From NCBI RefSeq assembly GCF_025961225.1, contig NZ_JAOQNG010000002.1, positions 186,001 to 250,000 on the forward strand: DNA of 64,000 nucleotides. Reading direction: 5' to 3'. This document shows, one piece after another, positions 43,918 to 51,981 of this stretch. The position numbers were made by a program, and so were the translations under genes. Below the pieces are notes generated by a model. It was given only the letters and a program-made list of their open reading frames with translations. It searched no databases and was not told the DNA's origin. Each line of letters opens with the position of its first letter. Position 1 is the stretch's first letter. The DNA comes from Azospirillum canadense (GTDB lineage: Bacteria > Pseudomonadota > Alphaproteobacteria > Azospirillales > Azospirillaceae).

Positions 43918-44120
43918 GAATTCCTCCTTCCAATGCCCGCAACCGCACACATCGGGCAATAGCCGAAAACGCCAGTCAGCGCGAACCCCAGACCGCCTGT
44001 TGCCGCCAGCCACGCCGTTATGCCCGACAGATGGATGAACGCCGCGACCGCAGCGGCGAGGCCGAGGGCGACCCGCACAGCCTGATGCGTGCCACCGAGG
44101 TTCTTCCTGTAGAATGCCAC
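43914..44120 (-). CDS. DUF2892 small membrane protein
   Basis: 68 residues starting at a GTG at 44120, with GGGAGG six bases upstream. Two hydrophobic segments (VALGLAAAVAAFIHLSGI and AATGGLGFALTGVFG) flank a short turn and it ends GYCPMCAVAGIGRRNS, the CPxC-containing end common in DUF2892 (YgaP-type) proteins. First gene of the operon DUF2892-sigma-CMD. The Cys pair at the membrane suggests a redox or thiol input to the sigma factor (inference). Confidence 0.85.
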   Translation of the reverse strand: MAFYRKNLGGTHQAVRVALGLAAAVAAFIHLSGITAWLAATGGLGFALTGVFGYCPMCAVAGIGRRNS

Positions 44121-44564
44121 CGAAACCTCCCTTGCGAAGCTGAGGCCGAGTGCCTCATCTCCATGAGAGGCAGGAAGGCGGAGAAAGGATTCGCCCGACG
44201 TCCAAAATTTTTTCAGAAGGCCCCACGGACGGCGCCGCTCGACCTGTCTTGCGCCTGTTGGATGTTCTGAAACGCGCGGAGCGGCATACCCCGCAGCAAC
44301 CGCCGGTTGGCCGCAGGAGAGCGCTGATGGAATTCTCCTGCGATCCTAAACGTCTGTGGAGAGCGCCCCGGCGCCGTGCTCAGGTTTCTGGAAACCGCGC
44401 CTAAAGCGCTTATCCTTGGATGTGCTCTCGCCCTCCCGGGGCGGGAGAGGGGATACGCTTCACCCGCTTAAGCGCCGGCGCGTTGGTATAGGGGAGGCTT
44501 GACCGGGGCCGGATGGCCGTCACCTTTCTTGGACCGTCAATGTTCCACGACAGGAGCAGCCACC
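44121..44564. other. Intergenic region with promoter space and repeat fragment
   Basis: 444 bases between the divergent DUF2892 and lipoprotein genes. It should hold the promoter of the sigma operon; I cannot pick a clear ECF -35/-10. At about 44432-44454 there is a fragment CCCTCCCGGGGCGGGAGAGGG of the palindromic repeat family. Short open frames lack ribosome sites. Confidence 0.5.
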
Positions 44565-44957
44565 ATGCGTGCCAGCCTGACGCGTACCAGCCTCGCCGCC
44601 GCGGCGCTCCTCTTCGCGCTGTCGGCCTGCGAGTCCTTGCAGCCGGACTATAAGAAGTCGTCGGCCACCCAGCTGAAGGGGAGCGAGATCTCGTCCCTGC
44701 TCACCGGGAAGTCCATCAGCCTGTCCAACGCGCGGGGCCGGTCCTACACCAACACCTTCGGCCGCGACGGGCGGGTGTTGATTTCCGGCGGCAAGGGCAA
44801 CCTGTCCGGCGACTGGAAGGTGGCCGGCGACCGCTATTGCCTGACGCTGGACGAGGACAAGCGCGAGCAGTGCATGGACATCTACAGCGTCGGCGACGGA
44901 ACCTACCAGATGGTCAATTCCGACGGCACGCTGCGGAATACCTTCAAGGTACAGTAA
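44565..44957 (+). CDS. Small lipoprotein, 130 residues
   Basis: AGGAG precedes the ATG at 44565. Signal peptide MRASLTRTSLAAAALLFALS with lipobox LSAC, then SLQPDYKKSSATQLKGSEISSLLTGKSI and a beta-rich body: GRSYTNTFGRDGRVLISG, LSGDWKVAGDRYCLTLDEDKREQCMDIY. Two Cys (CL and QC) may form a disulfide. The layout agrees with small alphaproteobacterial lipoproteins that contain a 'GKTxxxxxxxGxxxxxYFxxDG' repeat. Function unknown. Confidence 0.8.
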   Translation: MRASLTRTSLAAAALLFALSACESLQPDYKKSSATQLKGSEISSLLTGKSISLSNARGRSYTNTFGRDGRVLISGGKGNLSGDWKVAGDRYCLTLDEDKREQCMDIYSVGDGTYQMVNSDGTLRNTFKVQ

Positions 44958-44963
44958 CCGCCG

Positions 44964-45239
44964 TCACCAGATCGTACGGGCCAGCCGGTCGCCCTGCTTA
45001 TTGAGGTTGTCGAACAGGCGGCGGGCGGTCGGCTCGTCGGTCCAGTCCTGGGGCTGGACCACGGCGCCCACGGTGTCCGGCCGGTCAGGCGCGCTTGGCC
45101 TTTGCTCGCCACCGGTCTCCCGGTTTGCTGATTCCAGCCCGTAGGCTCGTCCGTCCCGCACCTCCAGGACGGCGAAGCGGTTGTCCTGCTCGATCAGGCG
45201 GAAGCTGCCGTTTTCGGCGACGGTGCGCGCGTTGGCCAT
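44964..45239 (-). CDS. Hypothetical protein, 91 residues
   Basis: MANARTVAENGSFRLIEQDN ... RLFDNLNKQGDRLARTIW. The ATG at 45239 has AGGA shortly before it; a GTG at 45251 is possible. It looks like a compact alpha/beta protein with no known motif. It converges on the lipoprotein gene, with six bases between the stops. Confidence 0.65.
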   Translation of the reverse strand: MANARTVAENGSFRLIEQDNRFAVLEVRDGRAYGLESANRETGGEQRPSAPDRPDTVGAVVQPQDWTDEPTARRLFDNLNKQGDRLARTIW

Positions 45240-45326
45240 CGTTCCTGCCACTCCCTGTTTGTGGGTCCCCTCGACAACGATGCTGCAACCATGCTGCGGT
45301 GCGTTCGTCGCGGCACTTTTTTGCTG

Positions 45327-45347
45327 TGCAAATGAGAGTCGTTCGCA
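45327..45347 (+). promoter_or_regulatory. Putative Fur box before exbB
   Basis: Imperfect dyad TGCAAATGAGA (45327-45337) with GTCGTTCGCA (45338-45347), like alphaproteobacterial Fur boxes of the form GCAAATGAGAATnnTTCGCA. It is about 40 bases before exbB, so iron-responsive repression of the exbB-exbD-tonB operon is expected. Confidence 0.72.
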
Positions 45348-45386
45348 CTATACAGGAGATGCACACCCCAGGGACGCCCGACCGCC

Positions 45387-46244
45387 ATGCTCCAGACCGT
45401 TACGCCCCACGTCGCCACGTCGAAGACCACCAAGTTCCGCGCCATCGCCGCCACGGCTGGAGCCTACCTGCTGCCCGCGTCCGCGTGGGCGCAGGACAAC
45501 GTGCCGCCTGCCTTGCCGACGGAGGTGCCCCCGGTCGCCACGGCGATGCTGCCGCATGACCTGTCGCCCTGGGGCATGTTCATGTCGGCAAGCCCCGTCG
45601 TGCAGGCGGTCATGACCGGGCTGGCGCTGGCGTCGGTGGCGACCTGGACCATCTTCCTGGCGAAGTCCGTCGAGCTGTCCAAGGCCAAGCGCCAGGCGCG
45701 CGCCGCGCAGGCGGCGCTGGAGCAGGCGCGGAGCCTGACCCAGGCGGCGGAGGCCATCGGATTCGAGAAGAGCCCAGCGACCGCCTTCCTGCGCGCGGTG
45801 ATCGCGGAAGCGCACCAGTCCGCCGACGCCCCCTCCCTGGACGGGCTGAAGGAGCGCGCGGCGTCCCGCCTGGAGCGGATCGAGGCGGCGGAGGGGCGGC
45901 GCATGATGCGCGGCACCGGCATTCTCGCCAGCATCGGCTCCACGGCTCCCTTCGTCGGGCTGTTCGGCACGGTCTGGGGAATCATGACCAGCTTCGTCGG
46001 CATCGCGAAGACGCAGACGACCAACCTTGCCGTCGTGGCACCGGGCATCGCGGAGGCTCTGCTCGCCACCGCCATCGGGCTGGTCGCGGCCATCCCGGCG
46101 GTGGTGATCTACAACGCTTTCGCCCGGTCCATCGGCGGCTACCGCGCCCAGTTGGGCGACGCGTCGGCGGCGGTGCAGCGGCTGCTCAGCCGCGACATGG
46201 ACCGCCGTGCCCTGCCCCGCATGTCCTCCAAGGCGGCGGAGTAA
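45387..46244 (+). CDS. exbB: TonB-system proton channel subunit ExbB
   Basis: 285 residues. N-terminal signal-like helix ending ASAWAQDN, then VPPALPTEVPPVATAMLP, a first membrane helix (VVQAVMTGLALASVATWTIFL) and the MotA/ExbB core with GILASIGSTAPFVGLFGTVWGIM and LAVVAPGIAEALLATAIGLVAAIPAVVIYN (given in parts). The long periplasmic N-terminal extension is of the Pseudomonas/alphaproteobacterial ExbB type. It energises TonB through the proton gradient at the inner membrane. exbD follows after five bases. Confidence 0.94.
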   Translation: MLQTVTPHVATSKTTKFRAIAATAGAYLLPASAWAQDNVPPALPTEVPPVATAMLPHDLSPWGMFMSASPVVQAVMTGLALASVATWTIFLAKSVELSKAKRQARAAQAALEQARSLTQAAEAIGFEKSPATAFLRAVIAEAHQSADAPSLDGLKERAASRLERIEAAEGRRMMRGTGILASIGSTAPFVGLFGTVWGIMTSFVGIAKTQTTNLAVVAPGIAEALLATAIGLVAAIPAVVIYNAFARSIGGYRAQLGDASAAVQRLLSRDMDRRALPRMSSKAAE

Positions 46245-46249
46245 CGGCG

Positions 46250-46672
46250 ATGGCGGCGCGCCTGGACAACGGGGACGACCTGTCCGAAAGCCACGACATC
46301 AACGTCACGCCCTTCATCGACGTGATGCTGGTGCTGCTGATCATCTTCATGGTGGCGGCCCCGCTGGCGACGGTGGACGTGCCGGTGGACCTGCCGGCCT
46401 CCACCGCCCAGCCGCAGCCCCGTCCCGACAAGCCGCTGTTCCTGACCATCCAGGGCGACCATTCCCTGTCCGTGGGGGACGCGCCGGTGGCGCGCGGCCA
46501 GCTTGCCGCGGCGCTGGACGGCGTGACCGGCGGCGATAAGGGCGCCCGCGTCTTCCTGCGGGCCGACCGCAGTGTGGACTATGGCGCGCTGACCGAGGTC
46601 ATGAACGACCTGCGCGCCGCCGGTTACCTGAAGATCGCGCTGGTCGGACTTGATGGTTCGGCCGCCAAATGA
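46250..46672 (+). CDS. exbD: TonB-system subunit ExbD
   Basis: 140 residues with one membrane helix. DINVTPFIDVMLVLLIIFMV carries the proton-conducting Asp of the family. The periplasmic domain ends with TEVMNDLRAAGYLKIALVGL. Its stop overlaps the tonB ATG (ATGA). Works with ExbB and TonB in siderophore or other outer-membrane uptake. Confidence 0.95.
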   Translation: MAARLDNGDDLSESHDINVTPFIDVMLVLLIIFMVAAPLATVDVPVDLPASTAQPQPRPDKPLFLTIQGDHSLSVGDAPVARGQLAAALDGVTGGDKGARVFLRADRSVDYGALTEVMNDLRAAGYLKIALVGLDGSAAK

Positions 46673-47508
46673 GCGCGGCACCCTTCCATGACGAGGATGG
46701 TCGGGACGGCCGGCCGCTGGCCCGCTGGGGCGGTAGCCTTCTGCTGGTGCTGGGCGCCCACGCCGCGGTCGGGATCGGCGCCATGTCCTGGCGCGTCGCC
46801 ATGGACGAAGCCGCGGCTCCGCCCCCCGCGGTCATGCTGGATTTGGCCCCGTTGCCCGAGGTGGCCCCGCCGCCGCCCGCCGTGGAGCCGGTGATCCCGG
46901 AACCCGAGCCGCCGCCGGAGCCGGTGATCGAACCGCCGGAGCCGGAGCCCGTGGTTGAACCGGAGCCGATTCCGGAGGTGAAGCCCGAACCGCCCCCGCC
47001 GGTTCCGACCGAGGTGTCCCTCCCCGAACCGCCGAAGCCCAAGCCCAAACCGAAAGAACTGCCCAAGCCGCAGCCGCCCAAGGTCACGCCGCCGAAGCCG
47101 CAGGCCCAGGTGAAGCCGGCACCGACCCCGCCGCAGGCGACCACCGCCCAGGCCACCCCTTCTGCCCCAGTCGCCGCGTCGTCCCCATCGCCGGCACCCG
47201 CGGTCGCGCGCAACAGCACGGCGGTTCCGACCTGGCAGGGGCTCGTGCTCGGCCACCTGGAGCGGCACAAGCGCTACCCCCGCAGCGCCCAGCTGCGCCG
47301 CCAGCAGGGCGTGCCGCAGGTCCGCATCGTCATCGACCGGTCGGGCAAGGTGCTGTCGGCGAAGCTGGAGAAAAGCTCCGGCGTGGAGTCCCTGGACGAG
47401 GAAACCGTGGCCCTGGCGGAGCGCGCCTCCCCCCTGCCCGCCCCGCCGCCGGAGATGGCGCAGGACCGGATCGAGCTGGTCGTGCCTGTGCAGTTCGTGA
47501 TGCGGTGA
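46669..47508 (+). CDS. tonB: Energy transducer TonB
   Basis: 279 residues: an N-terminal membrane anchor (GGSLLLVLGAHAAVGIGAMSW), a long Pro/Glu then Pro/Lys-rich rod (about 55-180) that spans the periplasm, and a C-terminal TonB domain (VLGHLERHKRYPRSAQLRRQ, VPQVRIVIDRSGKVLSAKLE, ERASPLPAPPPEM). The YP motif is present in KRYPRSA. Last gene of the Fur-box-preceded operon; a short palindromic-repeat fragment (47511-47539) follows. Confidence 0.95.
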   Translation: MSAAPFHDEDGRDGRPLARWGGSLLLVLGAHAAVGIGAMSWRVAMDEAAAPPPAVMLDLAPLPEVAPPPPAVEPVIPEPEPPPEPVIEPPEPEPVVEPEPIPEVKPEPPPPVPTEVSLPEPPKPKPKPKELPKPQPPKVTPPKPQAQVKPAPTPPQATTAQATPSAPVAASSPSPAPAVARNSTAVPTWQGLVLGHLERHKRYPRSAQLRRQQGVPQVRIVIDRSGKVLSAKLEKSSGVESLDEETVALAERASPLPAPPPEMAQDRIELVVPVQFVMR

Positions 47509-47664
47509 ATACCCCCTCTCCCTGCGGAGCAGGGCGAGGGTTGAATCGCTGTGACCGCAGGGTGACAGGGATGGGGCATTTGGGAGTGCGCGGTTGACAG
47601 GGCAGTGGGTCTGACCCACCTTGTGCGGTGCAGCAAAAACAAGAACCCATCTCCTGGGGGAGAC

Positions 47665-47688
47665 GCCTTCTCAATCCTTTGAGGAGGT
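47665..47688 (+). promoter_or_regulatory. Shine-Dalgarno-sequestering hairpin (possible RNA thermometer)
   Basis: GCCTTCTCAA (47665-47674), loop TCCT (47675-47678) and TTGAGGAGGT (47679-47688) pair over ten positions with two G-U pairs. The right arm holds the whole GAGGAGG ribosome site of the small gene starting at 47694, so the folded RNA should block translation. This resembles simple thermosensors or stress-responsive leaders. Confidence 0.65.
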
Positions 47689-47693
47689 CTCTG

Positions 47694-47885
47694 ATGAACA
47701 CGCCATTCAGCGTTGCGTCCGCTCTTCCAACCCAGCGTGAAGAGCGTGTCATCCGCCGCAAGGCAGCGTCTTTACGCGCAGCCCATATCCGTTCCCTGAT
47801 CCGCCGCCTGGGCGCGGCGTTTGGCGGCCCGAGGGCCGACTTGGATACCGTCGTTCCTGGGACGGCGGGTGCGCGGCGGGCATAG
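47694..47885 (+). CDS. Small basic protein, 63 residues
   Basis: MNTPFSVASALPTQREERVI ... then RKAASLRAAHIRSLIRRLGAAFGG, a basic amphipathic helix similar in character to DUF1127-type stress proteins of alphaproteobacteria, though not an exact match. The ribosome site GAGGAGG is ideal but buried in a hairpin (47665-47688). It lies 185 bases after tonB and is likely to be a separate, post-transcriptionally controlled gene, perhaps membrane- or RNA-binding. Confidence 0.65.
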   Translation: MNTPFSVASALPTQREERVIRRKAASLRAAHIRSLIRRLGAAFGGPRADLDTVVPGTAGARRA

Positions 47886-47983
47886 CGCCCGCCCATTTTT
47901 TCAACATCACGGTGTACGCCCGGCGGCGGACCGCGCATGCGGCGCCGCGTGGGCTTGTTGTTTCTATGTGTGGAGTTTCAACG

Positions 47984-48946
47984 ATGGAGAGACGAGCGGT
48001 CGCCCTGGGCGGCTTCGGTGGTTTCAACCTGCATGGTGCGGGCGTGCTGACGGCGCTGGGGCGCCTGGACGTGATGCCCGACCTGTTCACGGTGACCTCC
48101 GGACAGATCGTCGTGCTGGCCTCCTGGCTGCGCGGCGAGGACGTGCGCAGCCTGCTCCTGAATCACAAGGGTGCCTCCGGCGGGCTGCTCCAGGCCTGGC
48201 GGACGGCGATATTCGGCCACAGCGGCGTGTTCCGCCCGACGCTGCAGGAGCACGCCCGGCGCTGGCTCGACGTGCCGCTGTCGCCGGACGCCATGCTGGA
48301 GCGGCTGATGCCGGCGCGCCAGTATGCCCCGGTACGCGACCCCGACACGGTCGCGGAGGTTGCCCGGACGCTGAACGAGGCGGAGGTGGGCGTGGTGTTC
48401 AACACCTACGACTTCCGCGCCGGTGAGGGGATCCTGCACGGCAACCCGGCCGCCAAGCGGTTGATGGCCGGCGAGGTCGGGCTGGAGGACATCACGGCGG
48501 AGGCGGTGGAAAGCGCGCTCTGGCTCTACCTCTACGGCTTCGAGGAGGCGCCGGGCGGGCTGATCGACGGAGCCTACCACCGCAGCGTCATCCTGGCGGA
48601 GCTGCACGGCTTCGACGAGGTGACCGTCGCCGCCCCCTTCCCCGTCTCCTGGCTGGGCCCGGTGCCGCGCAACCAGCTGGAGGTCGAGAACTGGAAGATC
48701 CGCCAGTGGTTCGCGAACTCCTACAAGGCCGAGGTGGCGCGGCTGCGCCGCGTGATCGAGCTGATGGAGCGTGGCACGCTGAACGACCCCGCCTACCGGA
48801 TCCGCAGCCTGACGGAGTTGCCGCTGCGCCGGCACTACGGCTATTTCGACTATTTCACGGAAAAAGAGGAGGTGTTCGAGGACGCCCTTCTCCAGGCGCT
48901 CGACCGGTTCGGCGAGCCGATGCAGATGTGCGTCGGCGCGGAGTGA
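47984..48946 (+). CDS. Patatin-like phospholipase family protein
   Basis: 320 residues from the ATG at 47984 (TGGAG eight bases upstream). The oxyanion loop ALGGFGGFNLHGAGVLTALGRL is patatin-like, the nucleophile is probably Ser in FTVTSGQIVVLAS (GxSxG weakened to VTSGQ), and the dyad Asp in GGLIDGAYHRSVIL. The long C-terminal helical part (NQLEVENWKIRQWFANSYKAEVARLRRVIELM, in parts) is extra. Likely to be a lipid acyl hydrolase, but the altered elbow leaves activity uncertain. Confidence 0.78.
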   Translation: MERRAVALGGFGGFNLHGAGVLTALGRLDVMPDLFTVTSGQIVVLASWLRGEDVRSLLLNHKGASGGLLQAWRTAIFGHSGVFRPTLQEHARRWLDVPLSPDAMLERLMPARQYAPVRDPDTVAEVARTLNEAEVGVVFNTYDFRAGEGILHGNPAAKRLMAGEVGLEDITAEAVESALWLYLYGFEEAPGGLIDGAYHRSVILAELHGFDEVTVAAPFPVSWLGPVPRNQLEVENWKIRQWFANSYKAEVARLRRVIELMERGTLNDPAYRIRSLTELPLRRHYGYFDYFTEKEEVFEDALLQALDRFGEPMQMCVGAE

Positions 48947-48962
48947 TCCGACAGCCCGGGTT

Positions 48963-48992
48963 GGGTGGAGGACCTTCGCGGGCGCTCCACCC
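48963..48992 (+). terminator. Stem-loop after the patatin-like gene
   Basis: GGGTGGAG (48963-48970) pairs with CTCCACCC (48985-48992), 17 bases after the stop. There is no U-tract. It probably separates two convergent genes and is related to the TTGGGTGGAGCGC palindrome at 35692. Confidence 0.5.
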
Positions 48993-49004
48993 GGCCCTTG
49001 CGGG

Positions 49005-49214
49005 TTAAGAGGGCCTGTCGACGGATTCGCTGACGACCGGGACGCCGTCGAGGTCGCGCGGCAGGTCGGCCGGGACGCCGGTCCGGAAGCGGACCGACAG
49101 GGCGTAGCCGTCGTCGACCTTCGCGACGTCGACCCGGTCCATGCCCGGCAACTGGCTGAGGGTCGACAAGTAACGGTCACGAGCGGCTTCAGCGGCTTCC
49201 TTGGCAACTGGCAT
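49005..49214 (-). CDS. Small hypothetical protein, 69 residues
   Basis: MPVAKEAAEAARDRYLSTLS ... VDVAKVDDGYALSVRFRTG and LPRDLDGVPVVSE. GGGAGG lies five bases before the ATG at 49214. The pattern 'DGxPALxVxFxxxxPxxLPxxLDGVPV' recalls small alpha/beta domains found alone or before peptidases. Function unknown. Confidence 0.68.
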   Translation of the reverse strand: MPVAKEAAEAARDRYLSTLSQLPGMDRVDVAKVDDGYALSVRFRTGVPADLPRDLDGVPVVSESVDRPS

Positions 49215-49399
49215 CTGGACCTCCCAAGCTTTTGTAAAAAGTTGGTGACCCAAACAATATCAGTCAAGACCGTTATCCTTACGGAATCCGCCCGCATGGT
49301 CCATCCACCGGGCACGGGAAACCGTTGCACCGGTTCCGCCGTTCATTACAGGCGAATGTGACAACCCATCATGCCGGCGGATCGGAAGAGAGAGGCTTT

Positions 49400-49744
49400 A
49401 TGGACGCGTTGGACCCCGTTGCCGAGGCGCGGCGGCAGGCCGGATTGGAAATCCAGGCGCTGGCGGAGGATTTCGAGCGCAGCGACGAATCCGCCTTCCG
49501 GCGCACCCGCATCGTCTGCTGGGTGGCCGTGGCGGTGGTGACGCTGATTTTGCTGGTTCTGCTGACGGCCGGCGCGGACTGGCGCTACCTGCTGGCCTTC
49601 TGGGTGGTGATCGTCGGCTTCACCGGGGCGGCCTACGCGGTGTCCACCCACCGCCAGCGGCAGCAGACCAGCCGCCTGCGCGCCCTGGCGACCCGCTGGC
49701 TGACCGGGGGGCTTACGGGCGGCGAGGCTGTTCCGCCGGTGTGA
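49400..49744 (+). CDS. Small inner-membrane protein, 114 residues
   Basis: The ATG at 49400 follows GAGAGG. A charged N-terminal helix (about 1-37) precedes two membrane segments (VCWVAVAVVTLILLVLLTAG and YLLAFWVVIVGFTGAAYAVS), and the C-terminal tail is basic. No family recognised. It converges on the gene at 49763. Confidence 0.65.
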   Translation: MDALDPVAEARRQAGLEIQALAEDFERSDESAFRRTRIVCWVAVAVVTLILLVLLTAGADWRYLLAFWVVIVGFTGAAYAVSTHRQRQQTSRLRALATRWLTGGLTGGEAVPPV

Positions 49745-49762
49745 GGGCCGCCGGTTTGACCC

Positions 49763-50098
49763 CTACACCGTGTGCGAGCCGCGGCGCTTGCGGCGGGTCT
49801 GGAAGCGGTGGATGCGCTCGATGACGTCGCCCAGTTCCGCCGCCTCCTCGACCTCGCCGAGGTGGAGCAGGACGCGGATGTAGGTGTCGAGCAGGCCGAG
49901 CACGGCCTCCTCGTCGGTCACGCCGTAGGCGGCACGCCCCAGCGCGTCGACGATCAGCGTGCCGCTGTCGGCGAGCGCTTCGGCGACCACATTGATGGCC
50001 TCGTCGAGCGCGTCGTCGTCGTCCGCCGGGGCGTCGAGGACTGGGTCGAGGATGTCGGGGAAGGAAAGCCGGTCGGCGGGATCGGGATAGCCAGCCAT
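49763..50098 (-). CDS. Hypothetical acidic protein, 111 residues
   Basis: MAGYPDPADRLSFPDILDPV ... with a strongly acidic stretch (APADDDDALDEAIN) followed by helices that read AYGVTDEEAVLGLLDTYIRVLLHLGEVEEAAELGDVIERI (in parts: DEEAVLGLLDTYIRVLL, GEVEEAAELGDVIERI), TPR-like in spacing. GGAGAG precedes the ATG at 50098. No function known; the next upstream gene on this strand is also small. Confidence 0.65.
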   Translation of the reverse strand: MAGYPDPADRLSFPDILDPVLDAPADDDDALDEAINVVAEALADSGTLIVDALGRAAYGVTDEEAVLGLLDTYIRVLLHLGEVEEAAELGDVIERIHRFQTRRKRRGSHTV

Positions 50099-50161
50099 GG
50101 GCAACTCTCCGGTGTCAAAGGCAGGAAGGCCCGCCGCGGACGAACGGTCGGTTCGTCGGCG

Positions 50162-50383
50162 TCAGGCGGCCTCCTGCAGGGGTGACTGGCGGGCGAGGCG
50201 CAAGGCCTGCTCCTGGGCCGTGCACAGGTCCGGGTAGCTGGCGGCGGGCCGTCCGTCGACGACGACGGCCCAGCCGCTCCGGATTCCGGCGGCCCTATAC
50301 TGCAACGTAATGCTCCGGCCGGCGTCTTCCAGTGCCATGCGGAGCGGGGTCGTGAACGACCATGTCGGATGCTGCTGTGCCAT
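50162..50383 (-). CDS. Small hypothetical protein, 73 residues
   Basis: MAQQHPTWSFTTPLRMALED ... GWAVVVDGRPAASYPDLCTAQEQALRLA. An excellent ribosome site (GGAGGAGGAT) precedes the ATG at 50383. The second half, a beta-hairpin then helix, is like DUF2188-type domains ('xxGWxVxxxGxxxxxYxxxxxAxxxAxxLA'). It lies 44 bases after the RNase J stop on the same strand. Confidence 0.7.
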   Translation of the reverse strand: MAQQHPTWSFTTPLRMALEDAGRSITLQYRAAGIRSGWAVVVDGRPAASYPDLCTAQEQALRLARQSPLQEAA

Positions 50384-50427
50384 GATCCTCCTCCTTCGAG
50401 GATCGTCGGGGGATACGGAAGGCCGCC

Positions 50428-51981
50428 TCAGGCGGCCACCCGGTCCGTGACGGAAGCCTCCCCGGCCTCCGCCTCTTCAGGCAGGCCGGCCCAGGGGACC
50501 AGTTCCCGCCCAGTGTTGGCGAGGCGCTTGGCCTCGATGTGGCCGACCACCGCGGTGCCTTCCTTGGCGATCCGCAGGATGTCGCCGTCCTCCGGGATCA
50601 GCGCCCGGTCCACGCCGCTGGCGCGGGCGAGGCGGGCGTGCGCCTCCAGATGCTCGATCGTGCCGTGCACCGGGACGGCGAAGCGCGGCCGGACCAGATC
50701 GTACATGCGCACGAGGTCGTCCCGCTTCGGGTGGCCGGAAACGTGGACCGGCGCGTCGGCCGGGGTCACCACGGCAACGCCCTTGGCCTTCAGATGGTCC
50801 TGGATGTCTTCCAGGGTCGCCTCGTTGCCCGGAATGGCGCGGGCGGAGAAGATCACCGTGTCGCCGGATTCCAGCCACAACTCGCGGTGGGCGTCGCGGG
50901 CGAGCCGGCTGAGCGCCGCACGCTCCTCCCCCTGGCTGCCGGTGCACAGGAACACGAGGTTCCGGCGCGGCGTCCAGGACGCTTCCATGATTGAGATGAA
51001 CTCCGGCGCGGTGTCCAGGTAGCCGCTGGCGCGGGCCGCCTTCTCCATGCGCAGCATGGACCGGCCGACCAGCACGACCTTGCGGTCGTTGGCCTTCGCC
51101 GCCTCGGCGACCGCCTGCATGCGCGCCACGTTGGACGCGAAGCCGGTGACCGCGATGGCGCCCTTGCGGCCGCGGAAGGCCTCCATCAAGCCGGCGCGGG
51201 CGTCCGCCTCCGACCCCGTGGTGCCGTCCACGTTGGCGTTGGTGCTGTCGCACATCATCGCCAGCACGCCCTGGTCGCCCAGCCGCTTCAGCGCGGCGAC
51301 GTCCATGGTCGGGCCGACCAGCGGGTTCGGGTCGAACTTCCAGTCGCCGGTGTGCAGCACGGCGCCGGCCTTAGTGCGGATCGCCAGCGACACCGGCTCG
51401 GGGATCGAGTGGGTGACGGTGATCGATTCCACGCCGAACGGGCCGACGTTGAAGGACGCCCCCGGCTCGAACACCCGGATGCGGACGTGGCGCAGGGCAC
51501 CCGTCTCCTTCAGCCGGTCGCGGATCACGTGCGCGGCGAAGGGGGTCGCGTAGATGGGGCACTCGAGGCGCGGCCACAGGTGGTGGATGGCGCCGATGTG
51601 GTCCTCGTGCGCGTGGGTCACGACGAGGCCCACGACGTCGTCCATCCGCTCCTCGATGAAGGAGGGGTCGGCCATCAGGCTGTCGACGCCCGGCGCCTCG
51701 TCACCCATGAAGGCGACGCCCGCGTCCACGATCAGCCATTTCCCGGCGTGGCCGTAGAGGGCCATGTTCATGCCGATGCGCGAGCAGCCGCCCAGGGGGA
51801 GGAACAGGATCTCGTCGTCACCGGGGACCGGGCCGGGAGGCGGTCCAGAGGGAGTGCGCTTTTGCGGCGCACGGTTCTTGTTGTTGTTGCCGGCGCCGCC
51901 GTGGTCATGCGGGCGGTGCGGGAACTGGGGGCGGACTCCGCCCTTCGGCGCCGCACGGCGGCGCTTATTGTCAAACGTCAT
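50428..51981 (-). CDS. rnj: Ribonuclease J
   Basis: Metallo-beta-lactamase/beta-CASP ribonuclease (5' exonuclease and endonuclease in mRNA decay and rRNA maturation), 517 residues from the ATG at 51981. After a basic, disordered N-terminus with Asn/Lys/Pro runs (about 1-50) come FLPLGGCSRIGMN, the zinc motif VVTHAHEDHIGAIHHLWPRL, HTGDWKFDPNP, SFASNVARM-type beta-CASP residues (GFASNVARM), CTGSQGEERAALSRLARD and VHVSGHPKRDDL near 420. It lacks most of the C-terminal domain found in the 550-residue Bacillus enzyme. Confidence 0.93.
   Translation of the reverse strand: MTFDNKRRRAAPKGGVRPQFPHRPHDHGGAGNNNKNRAPQKRTPSGPPPGPVPGDDEILFLPLGGCSRIGMNMALYGHAGKWLIVDAGVAFMGDEAPGVDSLMADPSFIEERMDDVVGLVVTHAHEDHIGAIHHLWPRLECPIYATPFAAHVIRDRLKETGALRHVRIRVFEPGASFNVGPFGVESITVTHSIPEPVSLAIRTKAGAVLHTGDWKFDPNPLVGPTMDVAALKRLGDQGVLAMMCDSTNANVDGTTGSEADARAGLMEAFRGRKGAIAVTGFASNVARMQAVAEAAKANDRKVVLVGRSMLRMEKAARASGYLDTAPEFISIMEASWTPRRNLVFLCTGSQGEERAALSRLARDAHRELWLESGDTVIFSARAIPGNEATLEDIQDHLKAKGVAVVTPADAPVHVSGHPKRDDLVRMYDLVRPRFAVPVHGTIEHLEAHARLARASGVDRALIPEDGDILRIAKEGTAVVGHIEAKRLANTGRELVPWAGLPEEAEAGEASVTDRVAA

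Noticed and set aside
46840..47160. Repetitive CCG/GAG-rich DNA
   Set aside because: It encodes the Pro/Glu/Lys rod of TonB, normal for that protein.
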